The notes under the pieces: generated by a model
The model's input: the letters and a program-made list of their open reading frames with translations, nothing else
Told to the model about the DNA's origin: nothing
Databases searched by the model: none
Made by a program: the position numbers and the translations under genes
DNA from: Hyphomicrobiaceae bacterium
GTDB lineage: Bacteria > Pseudomonadota > Alphaproteobacteria > Rhizobiales > Methyloligellaceae
NCBI GenBank assembly: GCA_028066055.1
Contig: JALCBY010000012.1
Location: 91,660-124,636, forward strand
Length of the DNA stretch: 32,977 bases
Reading direction: 5' to 3'
Part shown: in pieces, positions 14,790 through 22,448 of the stretch
Layout of the letters: the number at the start of each line of letters is the position of its first letter
How positions within the stretch are numbered: the first letter of the stretch is position 1

Positions 14790-16382
14790 TTACCGACCGC
14801 TGGACAGTCGGACACCGCTGTCGGTCATTGACATGAGGGAGGCAAAGGCATCTGCCCGGCCTGCACCAAACTCGACGTCGAAGCCCTTGCGCCCGAGATC
14901 GTGTGCGCCGCTCTTGAGCGCCTGAACAATTTCCTCGGATGTGGCTTGCGGATGGCGCTCCAGCAGCAGTGCGATGATGCCGCTTACATGCGCCGCCGCG
15001 ACCGACGTGCCGGACGAGAAACCGAAACTTTTCTTCAACTGTGGCACGAACACATTTACGCCCGGTGCGGCGACGGCCAGATAGTTGCCGCGGTTGGCCT
15101 GGCGGTAAAGCTTGTCCTTGGCGTCATGCGCGGTGATGGCGATGACGTTTTTGTAGGCCGCCGGGTAGGCGGGCGGCGCTTTGGGACCGCCATTGCCTGC
15201 AGCGGCAACAAGGATAGCGCCGCTTTCGTGGATACGTTCCAAGGCCCGCTTGACCAAAGGATCATACGGTCCGGCAAAGCTCATATTGAACACCCGCGCG
15301 CCGCTCGCATACGACCAGTCGATGGCTTTCAGCAGGATCATACTGCTGGTCATCGGGCGCTTGTAGGTCTTGTGCATGTAGAAGGCCCTGGCGGCGAGGA
15401 CCCGTGCCATGGGTGCGACGCCTTTCACCTGGCCATTCCCCGCGATCACGCCGGCGATTGCGGTGCCGTGGTTCTGTGCTTTCGGTTGCCCGTCACCGAC
15501 GGCGTCGAAGCTCGTTTCAATCGATTTGGCGAGTGTGGGATGGGTTCTTTCCACGCCGGTATCGATAACGGCAACCGGAACACCGTCTCCCTTTGCCAGC
15601 TGATGTGCGCGGTCGATCCCGAGTTTTGCAAGGGCATATTGCCGGGAGGTTTTCTTGCGCTTCTTGCCGGCGACCGAAAGATACCAATTGTTGGGTTGGA
15701 CACCTTCCACGCGCGGGTCCGCGGTCAACGCCGCAATGACCTGCGTAAGAGGTCGGTTGTCGGAATAGCGAAGCCTGACAATGCGGGCGTTGAGAACGGC
15801 GATATTGTTTGTCTCGACCAGCGACAGGTTGAAGGCCCGGGCAACTGCCGCATCGGCAGTCGCGGGCTGATTGGGCGCCATCAGGATCAGAACTTCGTTG
15901 GCGACAAACTGCGGAATGGGCTGGACGACAGCCGCTGGCGTGCGCGGCTTCGGCGGTGTGCGCCGAACCGTACGCTTCGGCCCGTAGGTCTTCTTCTTGA
16001 CCTTTCTGACGCGCTTTTTCGGCGGAGCAGCGCGATACTGCGGGGTCCTGCGCGGCTGTGCGTTGTTGATCGCGCCGAGGATGCCAATTCCGAGTCCGAC
16101 GGCGCCGGGCACGTTGAACCCGCTGCCACCGCCGCCGCTTGGCCGCGAGCTTCCGCCGCCTCCGCCGCCAGTGGTCCTGCCTCCCGGGGTGGTGGTCGTG
16201 CCGCCGGGATTCGGTCGGATGCGGTTCGGATTTACGGTGAGCTGGCCTGGAGCAATGGTCGGGGCGCTTGGCAAGCGTTGTGCGTTGGCCGCCTGGCTTC
16301 CCATCGTCAATAGGGCAGATAAGCCGGTGCAGACACCCACTGCCGCAGCAATCTTACGCGTAACCTTGGTCTGCATCATCAT
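14790..16382 (-). CDS. Secreted subtilisin-like serine protease (S8)
   Basis: This 530-residue subtilase has a complete catalytic triad: Asp274 in VAVIDTGVERTHP, His305 in NHGTAIAGVIAG and Ser460 in SSGTSVAAAHVSG, with the oxyanion Asn397 in AAAGNGG. Residues 1-34 are a signal peptide (ending ANA). Next come a Gly/Ser/Pro-rich stretch (55-90), a short hydrophobic Gly-rich segment (90-105), a strongly basic Lys/Arg/Pro region (117-148) and an I9-like propeptide domain (about 158-238). Three consecutive ATG codons (16382, 16379, 16376) can start it. It begins six bases after the anti-sigma stop, so it belongs to the sigma/anti-sigma operon. It probably acts in the periplasm or at the surface. 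The long low-complexity pro-region is unusual for the family. Confidence 0.93.
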   Translation of the reverse strand: MMMQTKVTRKIAAAVGVCTGLSALLTMGSQAANAQRLPSAPTIAPGQLTVNPNRIRPNPGGTTTTPGGRTTGGGGGGSSRPSGGGGSGFNVPGAVGLGIGILGAINNAQPRRTPQYRAAPPKKRVRKVKKKTYGPKRTVRRTPPKPRTPAAVVQPIPQFVANEVLILMAPNQPATADAAVARAFNLSLVETNNIAVLNARIVRLRYSDNRPLTQVIAALTADPRVEGVQPNNWYLSVAGKKRKKTSRQYALAKLGIDRAHQLAKGDGVPVAVIDTGVERTHPTLAKSIETSFDAVGDGQPKAQNHGTAIAGVIAGNGQVKGVAPMARVLAARAFYMHKTYKRPMTSSMILLKAIDWSYASGARVFNMSFAGPYDPLVKRALERIHESGAILVAAAGNGGPKAPPAYPAAYKNVIAITAHDAKDKLYRQANRGNYLAVAAPGVNVFVPQLKKSFGFSSGTSVAAAHVSGIIALLLERHPQATSEEIVQALKSGAHDLGRKGFDVEFGAGRADAFASLMSMTDSGVRLSSGR

Positions 16383-16388
16383 CGGAGC

Positions 16389-17081
16389 CTACTCCGCCGG
16401 CACCGCCAGCTCGACAAGTCCCTCATGCGACAGCAATTGCTTCAATATGGTGTCGCGTTTCGAATTTTCCAGTGCCTTGCCCGACAATCTCACCCGATAC
16501 ATACCGCCGGGTTTTGGACCGTCGACGATTGATAGACCCATTTCGGTCAATAATCCGTTGATTTGTGCCGCGGTTGCGTCCTGTGCGAACTGCACGACAG
16601 CGTAAGTCCCCGCGGTGGCCTTCTGCGCCGGACTGGACGCGGTTTCGTAAGCCGGGCCTTGAGAAACCTCGGACGTGGTCAGTACGCCAAGTGCAACCCC
16701 TTGAGCAACGATGACGACGGCGGCCGCCGCTGATGCCCACTGGAGGCCCGCCGGAACAGGCGTTCCAAACAGTTTCGACATCCATCCCTTGAGCGCAGGC
16801 TTCACGCTTGCAAGGGACGGATTCGCTGCCTCGTCTGCCTCAATTCCCTCCATCAGCCTGTCGAGCGCGCCCGCACCCGGCGCGCCGCGCGCCTCGTTGA
16901 GGAGAACGGTTTCACCCCGCTCCTCCGCAATCAGCGAAATCTGGTGTTCCATCTCCGGATGCGCGGCGAGATACTCTTCGACCCGCTTCGCGTCACGCGC
17001 GTCGAGCCGGCCCTGCTCATACCAGGGCAGGAGAGCTTCGATATCCTCGCGCTCCGTTTCGTTGGTGTTACTGTCGCTCAT
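16389..17081 (-). CDS. Membrane anti-sigma factor with propeptide-like periplasmic domain
   Basis: This 230-residue protein has a cytoplasmic anti-sigma-like domain (about residues 10-60, IEALLPWYEQGRLDARDAKRV) without the zinc-binding HxxxCxxC residues, one transmembrane segment (about 113-135) and a periplasmic C-terminal domain (159-230). That last domain follows the beta-alpha-beta-beta-alpha-beta pattern of subtilase propeptides/I9 inhibitors: YAVVQFA, a helix with INGLLTEMGLSIVDG, MYRVRLSG, ILKQLLSHEGLVELAVP. The subtilase encoded next has a similar pro-domain. The ATG at 17079-17081 overlaps the sigma stop as ATGA; a TTG two codons earlier is less likely. It should hold the ECF sigma factor at the membrane. 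The domain match is by eye, not by structure prediction. Confidence 0.87.
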   Translation of the reverse strand: MSDSNTNETEREDIEALLPWYEQGRLDARDAKRVEEYLAAHPEMEHQISLIAEERGETVLLNEARGAPGAGALDRLMEGIEADEAANPSLASVKPALKGWMSKLFGTPVPAGLQWASAAAAVVIVAQGVALGVLTTSEVSQGPAYETASSPAQKATAGTYAVVQFAQDATAAQINGLLTEMGLSIVDGPKPGGMYRVRLSGKALENSKRDTILKQLLSHEGLVELAVPAE

Positions 17082-17641
17082 GGCCAACCTCGGTCAATTC
17101 CCGCTTCTCGCATCAGTTCGCCCAGTTTCTTGCGGGCATAGTGCATTCTCGTCTTTACCGTCGCTTCAGGGATACCGACGATCTCCGACACCTCGCGGAC
17201 CGACTTTTCATGGTAGTAGACTAGGTCGATCACCTCGTGGTGCTCATCCGACAGGGTTTCGATTACGCCGCGCATGATCTGCGCTTTTGAACTTTTCTGC
17301 GCGCTCAATTCCGGATTGTCGCCCGCGTCGGCAATCTGCTCCGCCATTTCATCTTCCAGTTCATCCTCCGACCTCTTGCGCATCAGGCTCATTGCCTTGT
17401 TGTGGGCAATCGCCAGAAGCCAGGTGGAGACGGCGGCGCGGCCTTCATAGCGGCTTGCCTGGCGCCAAACCTCCAGAAACACCTCATTCGTCAGCTCCTC
17501 CGCCGTCGCTTCGTTTCGAACGCGGCCCATCAGAAACCTGAAGACCCGCACATTGTGGCGCGCAAACAGTGCGTGCATTGCCGCACGGTCTTTCGCCGCG
17601 GTTCGTGCAATCAGGTCCCGATCCGGGTCTGCGCGTGTCAT
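17078..17641 (-). CDS. ECF-type RNA polymerase sigma factor
   Basis: This 187-residue protein has sigma region 2 (about residues 15-85: LFARHNVRVFRFLMGRV, TNEVFLEVWRQASRYEGRAAVSTWLLAIAHN) and region 4 (about 125-178: LSDEHHEVIDLVYYHEKSVREVSEIVGIPEATVKTRMHYARKKL), with an acidic linker. The ATG at 17639-17641 has GGAG eight bases upstream and lies about 30 bases downstream of a predicted self-type promoter; the longer starts at 17671 and 17713 would lie within or upstream of that promoter and are rejected. Its ATGA overlap with the anti-sigma gene implies coupled synthesis. Together with the anti-sigma factor it should respond to an envelope signal and transcribe its own operon and the secreted-protein gene. 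Confidence 0.95.
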   Translation of the reverse strand: MTRADPDRDLIARTAAKDRAAMHALFARHNVRVFRFLMGRVRNEATAEELTNEVFLEVWRQASRYEGRAAVSTWLLAIAHNKAMSLMRKRSEDELEDEMAEQIADAGDNPELSAQKSSKAQIMRGVIETLSDEHHEVIDLVYYHEKSVREVSEIVGIPEATVKTRMHYARKKLGELMREAGIDRGWP

Positions 17642-17670
17642 TTTGGGCTCCACGGCCCGCCATACGACCA

Positions 17671-17702
17671 TAAGTCGTTTGAACGGCGGGAAAGGTTCAA
17701 AG
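17671..17702 (-). promoter_or_regulatory. Predicted autoregulated ECF promoter
   Basis: The minus strand has CTTTGAACCTTTC with TGAACC (17694-17699), a 16-base spacer and CGACTTA (17671-17677). It is nearly identical in both boxes and spacer length to the site upstream of the secreted-protein gene. Placement before the sigma gene fits the usual autoregulation of ECF factors and supports the start at 17641. Confidence 0.7.
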
Positions 17703-17797
17703 CTGCCGGACAATTCTCGATGGTAGACCCAGCAGCGCCTTCGGGCCAGAGCGGAGAGGCACCATAGCTAATTGATTATTGGGAAAGAAATTGGCGT

Positions 17798-18454
17798 TCA
17801 GGTGCGGGTGAGCGCCGCGTGGACCGCATATCCTCTGTAGATCCGGGCAAATTCCAATCGAAATCCCGAGGCGCGCGCGAAGTCAGCGAGGGTTCGTTCC
17901 ATATCCAGGCGTGGCGTTACCGCGAATCGCGCGAGCCACGCGAACAACAGTTGCCGCAGCGGTGCGGGAAGGTGCTCGCTTCGGCCAAAATCGACGAGGT
18001 GAATTTGGCCGGAAGGCGTGAGGACTGGCTCAATAGCCTTCAGGACTCGTGTCCAGTCAGGGATCATTGAAACCGCGTAAGAGATGAATACGCGGTCGAA
18101 ATGGGAAACTCCAAATGCTTTGACCGGGTCGAACCCGGCAGCATCTCCAACGGCCAGCGAAATCCGGTCCCTCAGTCCGGCCCGGTCGACGGCGCGGCCG
18201 GCGCTCAGCAGCATCTCCATCGAGATATCGATGCCATACAGGCGGCAGTCGGGGTAGCAGCGTGCAGTGCGGATGAGGTTCCAGGCCGTTCCGCATCCGA
18301 TCTCGAGGATGCGGCCCTCACGGGGCGCATCCAGACCGCGGATGAGCTCGGTCCGTCCAAGCAGAAAATAGCGCCGCGTGACGTCGTAGATGAACCGTTG
18401 ATAACGGTAGATGCCGTCCATCCGATCAGCGGTGGCGGTGCTGGCCAGATTCAT
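17798..18454 (-). CDS. btaB: SAM-dependent N-methyltransferase for betaine lipid (BtaB)
   Basis: This 218-residue Rossmann-type methyltransferase has motif I ILEIGCGTAWNL, an acidic residue in YGIDIS and the post-motif FDRVFISYAVSMIPDW. The opening DRMDGIYRYQRFIYDVTRRYFLLGR is typical of BtaB, which trimethylates diacylglycerylhomoserine to DGTS. The ATG at 18452-18454 begins one base after the btaA stop. A longer frame to 18544 overlaps btaA by 89 bases and is not needed to make a full-length family member (about 210 residues). The direct btaA-btaB order makes the assignment firm; as a lone gene it could only have been called a generic class I methyltransferase or PmtA-like. Confidence 0.93.
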   Translation of the reverse strand: MNLASTATADRMDGIYRYQRFIYDVTRRYFLLGRTELIRGLDAPREGRILEIGCGTAWNLIRTARCYPDCRLYGIDISMEMLLSAGRAVDRAGLRDRISLAVGDAAGFDPVKAFGVSHFDRVFISYAVSMIPDWTRVLKAIEPVLTPSGQIHLVDFGRSEHLPAPLRQLLFAWLARFAVTPRLDMERTLADFARASGFRLEFARIYRGYAVHAALTRT

Positions 18455-18455
18455 T

Positions 18456-19700
18456 TCAATCGCGCCCGGCAACGTAGAGATGAAACCCGCCATAAATGGC
18501 GGATCGATCACGCGCTGTGAGGTCGCGGGAGAGTTCTTCTTCATACCGCCAGTGAGCCAGAACGTTAGCGTCGACTCTGCCGGGCAGGAGCGTGTCCCGG
18601 GCCGCGGTACGGAAAATGACGCGCGCGCCGGGCCGGGCCGTTCGGGTGATTTCCTTCCAGAGCGTGTTCAGTGCATCGGGGGTCATCCAGTCCTGCGCGT
18701 CGAGCAGAACATAGCAGTCGAGGCTGTTATCTTCCTGACTTTCGAGATAGTCGCCGAAAGACAACAACCTGACATCGATGCGATCGGCGCGGTTCCGGAT
18801 CGCGTCAAAGTTCTCGCGCGCCAGATAAGGCGGCACATCGCCGCCGCCGATTGGCGGATAGGACCGGCCGAATGCCTGCCAGGCGAAATAGTTCTTGCTG
18901 ATTTCCTCACCGCAGGCGAGTTGCTCAAGACGCTCCCTTATGACCGCCGACATGCCGCCGGGATGATTGCCGGCAAGTGCGCGATACTGCACCGGCGGAA
19001 TGCCCAGGCCAAAAAGGAAAACAGGCCGGTTGAGAGTCCATTGCACCAACCGATGATCGAACAATGGTGCAATCGTGCGTTCGAACAAATCGCGTTGGGC
19101 ACTGCGGTCATCGGCATGAAGGAAGTCCCGCAGGTGCACGCCGAATAATTTTGCCGCGAGGTGGCCGGTGCCGATGAACCAGCCCAACAACCCATAGCGA
19201 TAAAATCCGCGGGCAAATCGCGTGATGCGCCGCCGTCCTCGCAGGTCGCGTCCGTCCCAGTATCTCTGCGTTTCCCGGTCCAGCCGCGGCCGCAGTTGCT
19301 CCTCGTAGACGGAAATGTTGGCCCTGGAATCAGCTTCGCCGAAAAACCGGTAGAAGGTCTCGTGGTCGTTGAGCGTGTCCAGCGCGCAGCGCTTCAGCCG
19401 GTTCAGCGCCACGTGGGCGGCGTTCAGATCAAGTGCGGTGATGTGTTCCGGATCGGCGCTGAGATAGCTGAGAATGTTGCATCCGCCGGACGCGATGGCG
19501 ACCATATGGTCGGTTGGCTTGACCTGGAGCGCCTCCAGATCGATGACCGGATCTTCCCAGATTTGCGGGTAGACCAATCCTCGAAATGCGAATGTGAAGA
19601 GGCGCTCGCGTACACCTTCAGGTGTCATTGGTGAGCTTTGGTGTACGGCGTCGTCCAGCAGGCGTGCGCTGGCTCGTTTGAGTGTCCCTGTTGTCGCCAC
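18456..19700 (-). CDS. btaA: SAM:diacylglycerol 3-amino-3-carboxypropyltransferase (BtaA)
   Basis: This 414-residue protein (DUF3419 family) moves the 3-amino-3-carboxypropyl group from SAM to diacylglycerol, the first step of DGTS betaine lipid synthesis at the membrane. Hallmarks are GLVYPQIWEDPVIDLEAL, the SAM-binding ASGGCNILSYL with ALDLN, and the C-terminal part with LLSFGDYLESQEDNS and YVLLDAQDWM. The start is a GTG at 19698-19700, with GGGA about ten bases upstream; no in-frame ATG lies before the conserved region. It follows plcP by 36 bases and is directly followed by btaB, so they probably form one transcript. In other alphaproteobacteria btaAB is induced by phosphate limitation. 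Confidence 0.95.
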   Translation of the reverse strand: MATTGTLKRASARLLDDAVHQSSPMTPEGVRERLFTFAFRGLVYPQIWEDPVIDLEALQVKPTDHMVAIASGGCNILSYLSADPEHITALDLNAAHVALNRLKRCALDTLNDHETFYRFFGEADSRANISVYEEQLRPRLDRETQRYWDGRDLRGRRRITRFARGFYRYGLLGWFIGTGHLAAKLFGVHLRDFLHADDRSAQRDLFERTIAPLFDHRLVQWTLNRPVFLFGLGIPPVQYRALAGNHPGGMSAVIRERLEQLACGEEISKNYFAWQAFGRSYPPIGGGDVPPYLARENFDAIRNRADRIDVRLLSFGDYLESQEDNSLDCYVLLDAQDWMTPDALNTLWKEITRTARPGARVIFRTAARDTLLPGRVDANVLAHWRYEEELSRDLTARDRSAIYGGFHLYVAGRD

Positions 19701-19736
19701 GTCTTTTCATCCCGTTTCGTTTGAAGGGTTTCATCG

Positions 19737-20543
19737 TCAGGCAGCTTCCGCCGACTCTGCCTGCGGGGCGAATTGGCTGGATTCGGCGACCACGTCGTTC
19801 CAGTGGATGATCTTCATTTCACCGGTTCGGGTTTCCACGAGAGCGGTGCAACTTTCCACCCAGTCGCCGCAGTTGAGGTAGTGAATCGGGCCGACACGCT
19901 GGTCTGACGCGTGATGGATATGCCCGCATATGACGCCGTCGACCTCGCGCCGCCGCGCTTCGTGAATCACGGCCTTCTCGAAGGCGCCGATAAACTGGAC
20001 CGCCTGCTTGACGCGATATTTGAGATAGGCCGACAGCGACCAGTAACCGAACCCGAACTTCCGGCGCATCCAATTGAGCGGTGCGTTGAGGCGCAAGGCG
20101 AATTCGTAACTCCGGTCGCCGAGGAAGGCGAGCCACTTTGCTGTTCGCAGAACGACGTCAAACTCGTCACCATGCAGGACAAGGTAACGGCGGCCATTGC
20201 CGGTATTGTGGATCGTCTGCCGCCGGATCTCGATCCCGCCGAACTGGACGTCCACATAATCGCGCAACGCTTCGTCATGATTGCCGGGAACGTAAATGAT
20301 CCGCGTTCCCTTGCGCACCTTGCGGAGTAGCTTCTGCAGCACGTCGTTGTGGGACTGTGGCCAATACGCGCCGCGCCGGACTTTCCAGAAATCAATGATG
20401 TCACCCACAAGATAGATGACTTCTGCGTCGGCCTGCTTCAGGAACTCAAGCAGTGCCTCGGTCTGTGAGGCACGCGTGCCGAGATGGATGTCGGAGAGAA
20501 AAAGAGCGCGAAATTGCTCTCCCGAATCACGTTCCAAGGTCAT
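19737..20543 (-). CDS. plcP: PlcP-like metallophosphoesterase (phospholipase C type)
   Basis: This 268-residue calcineurin-like phosphoesterase has all metal motifs: LFLSDIHLG (D-x-H), LVGDIIDFW (GD-x-x-D), VPGNHDE, LHGDEFD and VICGHIHHA. It is close in pattern to UDP-2,3-diacylglucosamine hydrolase (LpxH), but LpxH genes lie elsewhere and this length and context (next to agt and btaAB) fit PlcP, the intracellular phospholipase C that releases diacylglycerol from phosphatidylcholine and phosphatidylethanolamine under phosphate starvation in rhizobia and marine alphaproteobacteria. The ATG at 20541-20543 has a GGAG too close to be ideal, but no better start was seen. It is followed by btaA after 36 bases and preceded by agt. 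Confidence 0.88.
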   Translation of the reverse strand: MTLERDSGEQFRALFLSDIHLGTRASQTEALLEFLKQADAEVIYLVGDIIDFWKVRRGAYWPQSHNDVLQKLLRKVRKGTRIIYVPGNHDEALRDYVDVQFGGIEIRRQTIHNTGNGRRYLVLHGDEFDVVLRTAKWLAFLGDRSYEFALRLNAPLNWMRRKFGFGYWSLSAYLKYRVKQAVQFIGAFEKAVIHEARRREVDGVICGHIHHASDQRVGPIHYLNCGDWVESCTALVETRTGEMKIIHWNDVVAESSQFAPQAESAEAA

Positions 20544-20589
20544 GCTCCGTGCTGACCGGTCATTTTACGGCGTACCTAACGGGATTCGC

Positions 20590-20607
20590 GTGAAGCGCGT
20601 ATGACAC
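20590..20607 (-). promoter_or_regulatory. Weak candidate Pho box upstream of plcP
   Basis: GTGTCAT-ACGC-GCTTCAC on the minus strand has the 7+4+7 layout of PhoB sites (CTGTCAT repeats). The first half matches in six of seven bases, the second only in about three or four. It lies about 50 bases before the plcP start. The match could be chance; it is listed because known homologous operons are PhoB-controlled. Confidence 0.25.
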
Positions 20608-20640
20608 TTCTGACCAGCCGTTGTGAACCTTTCAGCGTAT

Positions 20641-21693
20641 CTAGGACGTTCCGGCGAGGCCGTTCGCACGCAGGATGTTCTCGCGAAACAGGCGCGCGCT
20701 GTTTTCCCAGTCGTAGGTGAGGGCGTATGCACGGGCATCCTCCGGTTTGAGTTTGAGCGCGGCAAGCGCGGCACGGCGCAGATCCGTATCGAGGACGCCT
20801 GCTTTCGGATCCAGGATCACATCCTTGGGGCCGGTCACGGGGTAGGCTGCGACAGGCAGACCGGATGCCATCGCCTCCAGCAGGACATTACCGAACGTGT
20901 CCGTCAGGCTGGGGAAGACGAACACGTCGGCTTCCGCGTAGGCTCGACTGAGTGCGGCGTTACTTTTGTGGCCGAGAAATTTCACGTCCGGAAACGCCAC
21001 TTTGAGATCTTGCAGAGCCGGTCCGTCTCCGACGACGACTTTCGTGCCGGGGACATCCAGCGATGCAAATGCCTCGATGTTCTTCTCGACAGCGACGCGG
21101 CCCACATTCAGAAAGACCGGCCGTCTGAAGCGGCAGGCCTTCCGCTCTATGGGCTTGAACTGCAGAGGGTCGACGCCGCGCGGCCAGTGCATGAGATTGT
21201 TGAAACCGCGGGCTGAGAGTTCGTCGCGCAACGATGCGGTGGCGACCATGCAGCCAAGGCCATCGTTGTGGAACCGGCGTACGATTGCGTAGAGCCAGTC
21301 TATGGGAACCGGAAAGCGGGCGTTGACGTATTCGGGGAACCGGGTGTGGTAGCTCGTCGTAAACCCCCGCCCACATTTGAGACAGTGATGACGTGCGTTC
21401 CGGCCGAGAGGGCCTTCCGTTGAAATATGGACCACGTCCGGAGCCGCGTCCTCGATCATGCGACCGACGCGCCCCGGCGTCGTGAGCGCGAGGCGGATCT
21501 CGGCATAGGTCGGACAGGGAACCGTACGGAAAAGACCCGGATGAATGACAGTTATCCTGTCACCCTTTTCGCGCAGAATCTGGCAGATCTGTCCGAGGGA
21601 ATGGACGACACCGTTGACCTGAGGCTCCCAGGCGTCGGTGATCAGTGCAATATGGATTGAAGATCGCTTGATGTTTTTGCCGCCGTTGCGCAT
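20641..21693 (-). CDS. agt: Glycolipid glycosyltransferase, GT4, Agt-like
   Basis: This 350-residue GT4 glycosyltransferase has the N-terminal donor/acceptor half starting IALITDAWEPQVNGVVHSL, the central FLNVGRVAVEKNIEAF and the nucleotide-sugar motif VVGDGPAL. The C-terminal SLTDTFGNVLLEAMASGLPVAA is typical of lipid glycosyltransferases (SqdX, MgtA, PimB', Agt). Agt of Agrobacterium and marine alphaproteobacteria adds glucose or glucuronic acid to diacylglycerol, giving phosphorus-free glycolipids, and is commonly paired with plcP. The stop is 97 bases before plcP on the same strand. The ATG at 21691-21693 has GAGGCTGAG upstream. The sugar donor cannot be told from sequence; a mannosyltransferase of another pathway is the main alternative. 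Confidence 0.88.
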   Translation of the reverse strand: MRNGGKNIKRSSIHIALITDAWEPQVNGVVHSLGQICQILREKGDRITVIHPGLFRTVPCPTYAEIRLALTTPGRVGRMIEDAAPDVVHISTEGPLGRNARHHCLKCGRGFTTSYHTRFPEYVNARFPVPIDWLYAIVRRFHNDGLGCMVATASLRDELSARGFNNLMHWPRGVDPLQFKPIERKACRFRRPVFLNVGRVAVEKNIEAFASLDVPGTKVVVGDGPALQDLKVAFPDVKFLGHKSNAALSRAYAEADVFVFPSLTDTFGNVLLEAMASGLPVAAYPVTGPKDVILDPKAGVLDTDLRRAALAALKLKPEDARAYALTYDWENSARLFRENILRANGLAGTS

Positions 21694-21816
21694 ATCTCAG
21701 CCTCACGATCTCGTTGTGCGGGAGCCAGCTACGGTTGCGGTGATGGTCAGGACTTCATTCTTGGGGTATAGGGCTGGTCGGGACGGACGAATTTGACTGT
21801 AACTGCAGGACAGACA

Positions 21817-22260
21817 ATGAACGCCGATCGCAGACCAAAATCCGATGAGAAGTCAGACCGCTACGATCACCTGAAGCAGCGGTCCGCGGTCCCTGGAAAA
21901 GGCGGGATAAGCCGAATCGCAGCTTCCTTCTCCAACACGGTAGGAGGTCTGCGTGAAGGTATTTTGACAGAGGCTGCCATCAAGCAGGAAGTGGCGATCG
22001 TGACAATTGCGGTTCCGCTTTCCGTTTTCATCGCCGACGGCATTTGGGTATGGGTCGCCCTGATGGCCAGTCTGCTGCTCGTGCTTGCAGTCGAATTTCT
22101 CAACACGGCGATCGAACGGCTGTGCAATCACGTGCATCCTGATCGGCATGAAGGAATTCGCGTGACCAAGGACCTCGCCTCCGCCGGCGTTTTCTTCGCA
22201 CTGACGCTTGCAGGGCTCGTCTGGAGTGTGGCACTGCTCTCCAGGCTGGGTATTGTTTGA
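21817..22260 (+). CDS. dgkA: Diacylglycerol kinase (DgkA)
   Basis: This 147-residue integral membrane kinase phosphorylates diacylglycerol to phosphatidate. It has the amphipathic N-terminal part with TEAAIKQEV (catalytic-site Glu52), three hydrophobic segments, EFLNTAIERL (93-102) and the C-terminal motif HEGIRVTKDLASAGV (111-125), corresponding to HE-x3-R-x-KD-x-x-SA-x-V of the family. The N-terminal extension of about 25 polar residues is longer than in E. coli. The ATG at 21817 is preceded by AGGACAG; a TTG 24 bases upstream is less likely. It is divergent from agt (124 bases apart) and could recycle diacylglycerol produced by PlcP. Confidence 0.92.
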   Translation: MNADRRPKSDEKSDRYDHLKQRSAVPGKGGISRIAASFSNTVGGLREGILTEAAIKQEVAIVTIAVPLSVFIADGIWVWVALMASLLLVLAVEFLNTAIERLCNHVHPDRHEGIRVTKDLASAGVFFALTLAGLVWSVALLSRLGIV

Positions 22261-22263
22261 ATG

Positions 22264-22295
22264 CCGGATTGTCGCAAGAAAATTGCGGAATCCGG
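22264..22295 (+). terminator. Strong hairpin after dgkA, possible terminator
   Basis: A two-part stem (CCGGATT/AATCCGG outside, CGCAA/TTGCG inside, loop GAAAA) begins three bases after the dgkA stop. It lacks a T-run, so it may protect the 3' end or slow polymerase rather than be a full intrinsic terminator. It is the only clear structure in the 188-base gap before the RND genes. Confidence 0.5.
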
Positions 22296-22448
22296 AGCAT
22301 GCACACGCAATCGTTAAACAGATTAAGAAAGAATAATGCGAAACCGTTGGCGGGTATCGGTCTGTTTGGACTACATTATTGGTCATTGATATCAGCCTGA
22401 TTAGTGCCGGGCAGGTTAGGGACGTCCGGCGAAGAGGATGCTGAACTC

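Noticed and set aside
14901-16313. 470-codon plus-strand frame
   Set aside because: Antisense to the subtilase with its complete catalytic triad; low-complexity composition typical of a shadow.
20623-20645. Third TGAACCTTTC match on the plus strand, resembling the ECF -35
   Set aside because: After 16 bases it reads ACGTTCC, not CGACTKA, and it points into the 3' end of agt with no plus-strand gene downstream.
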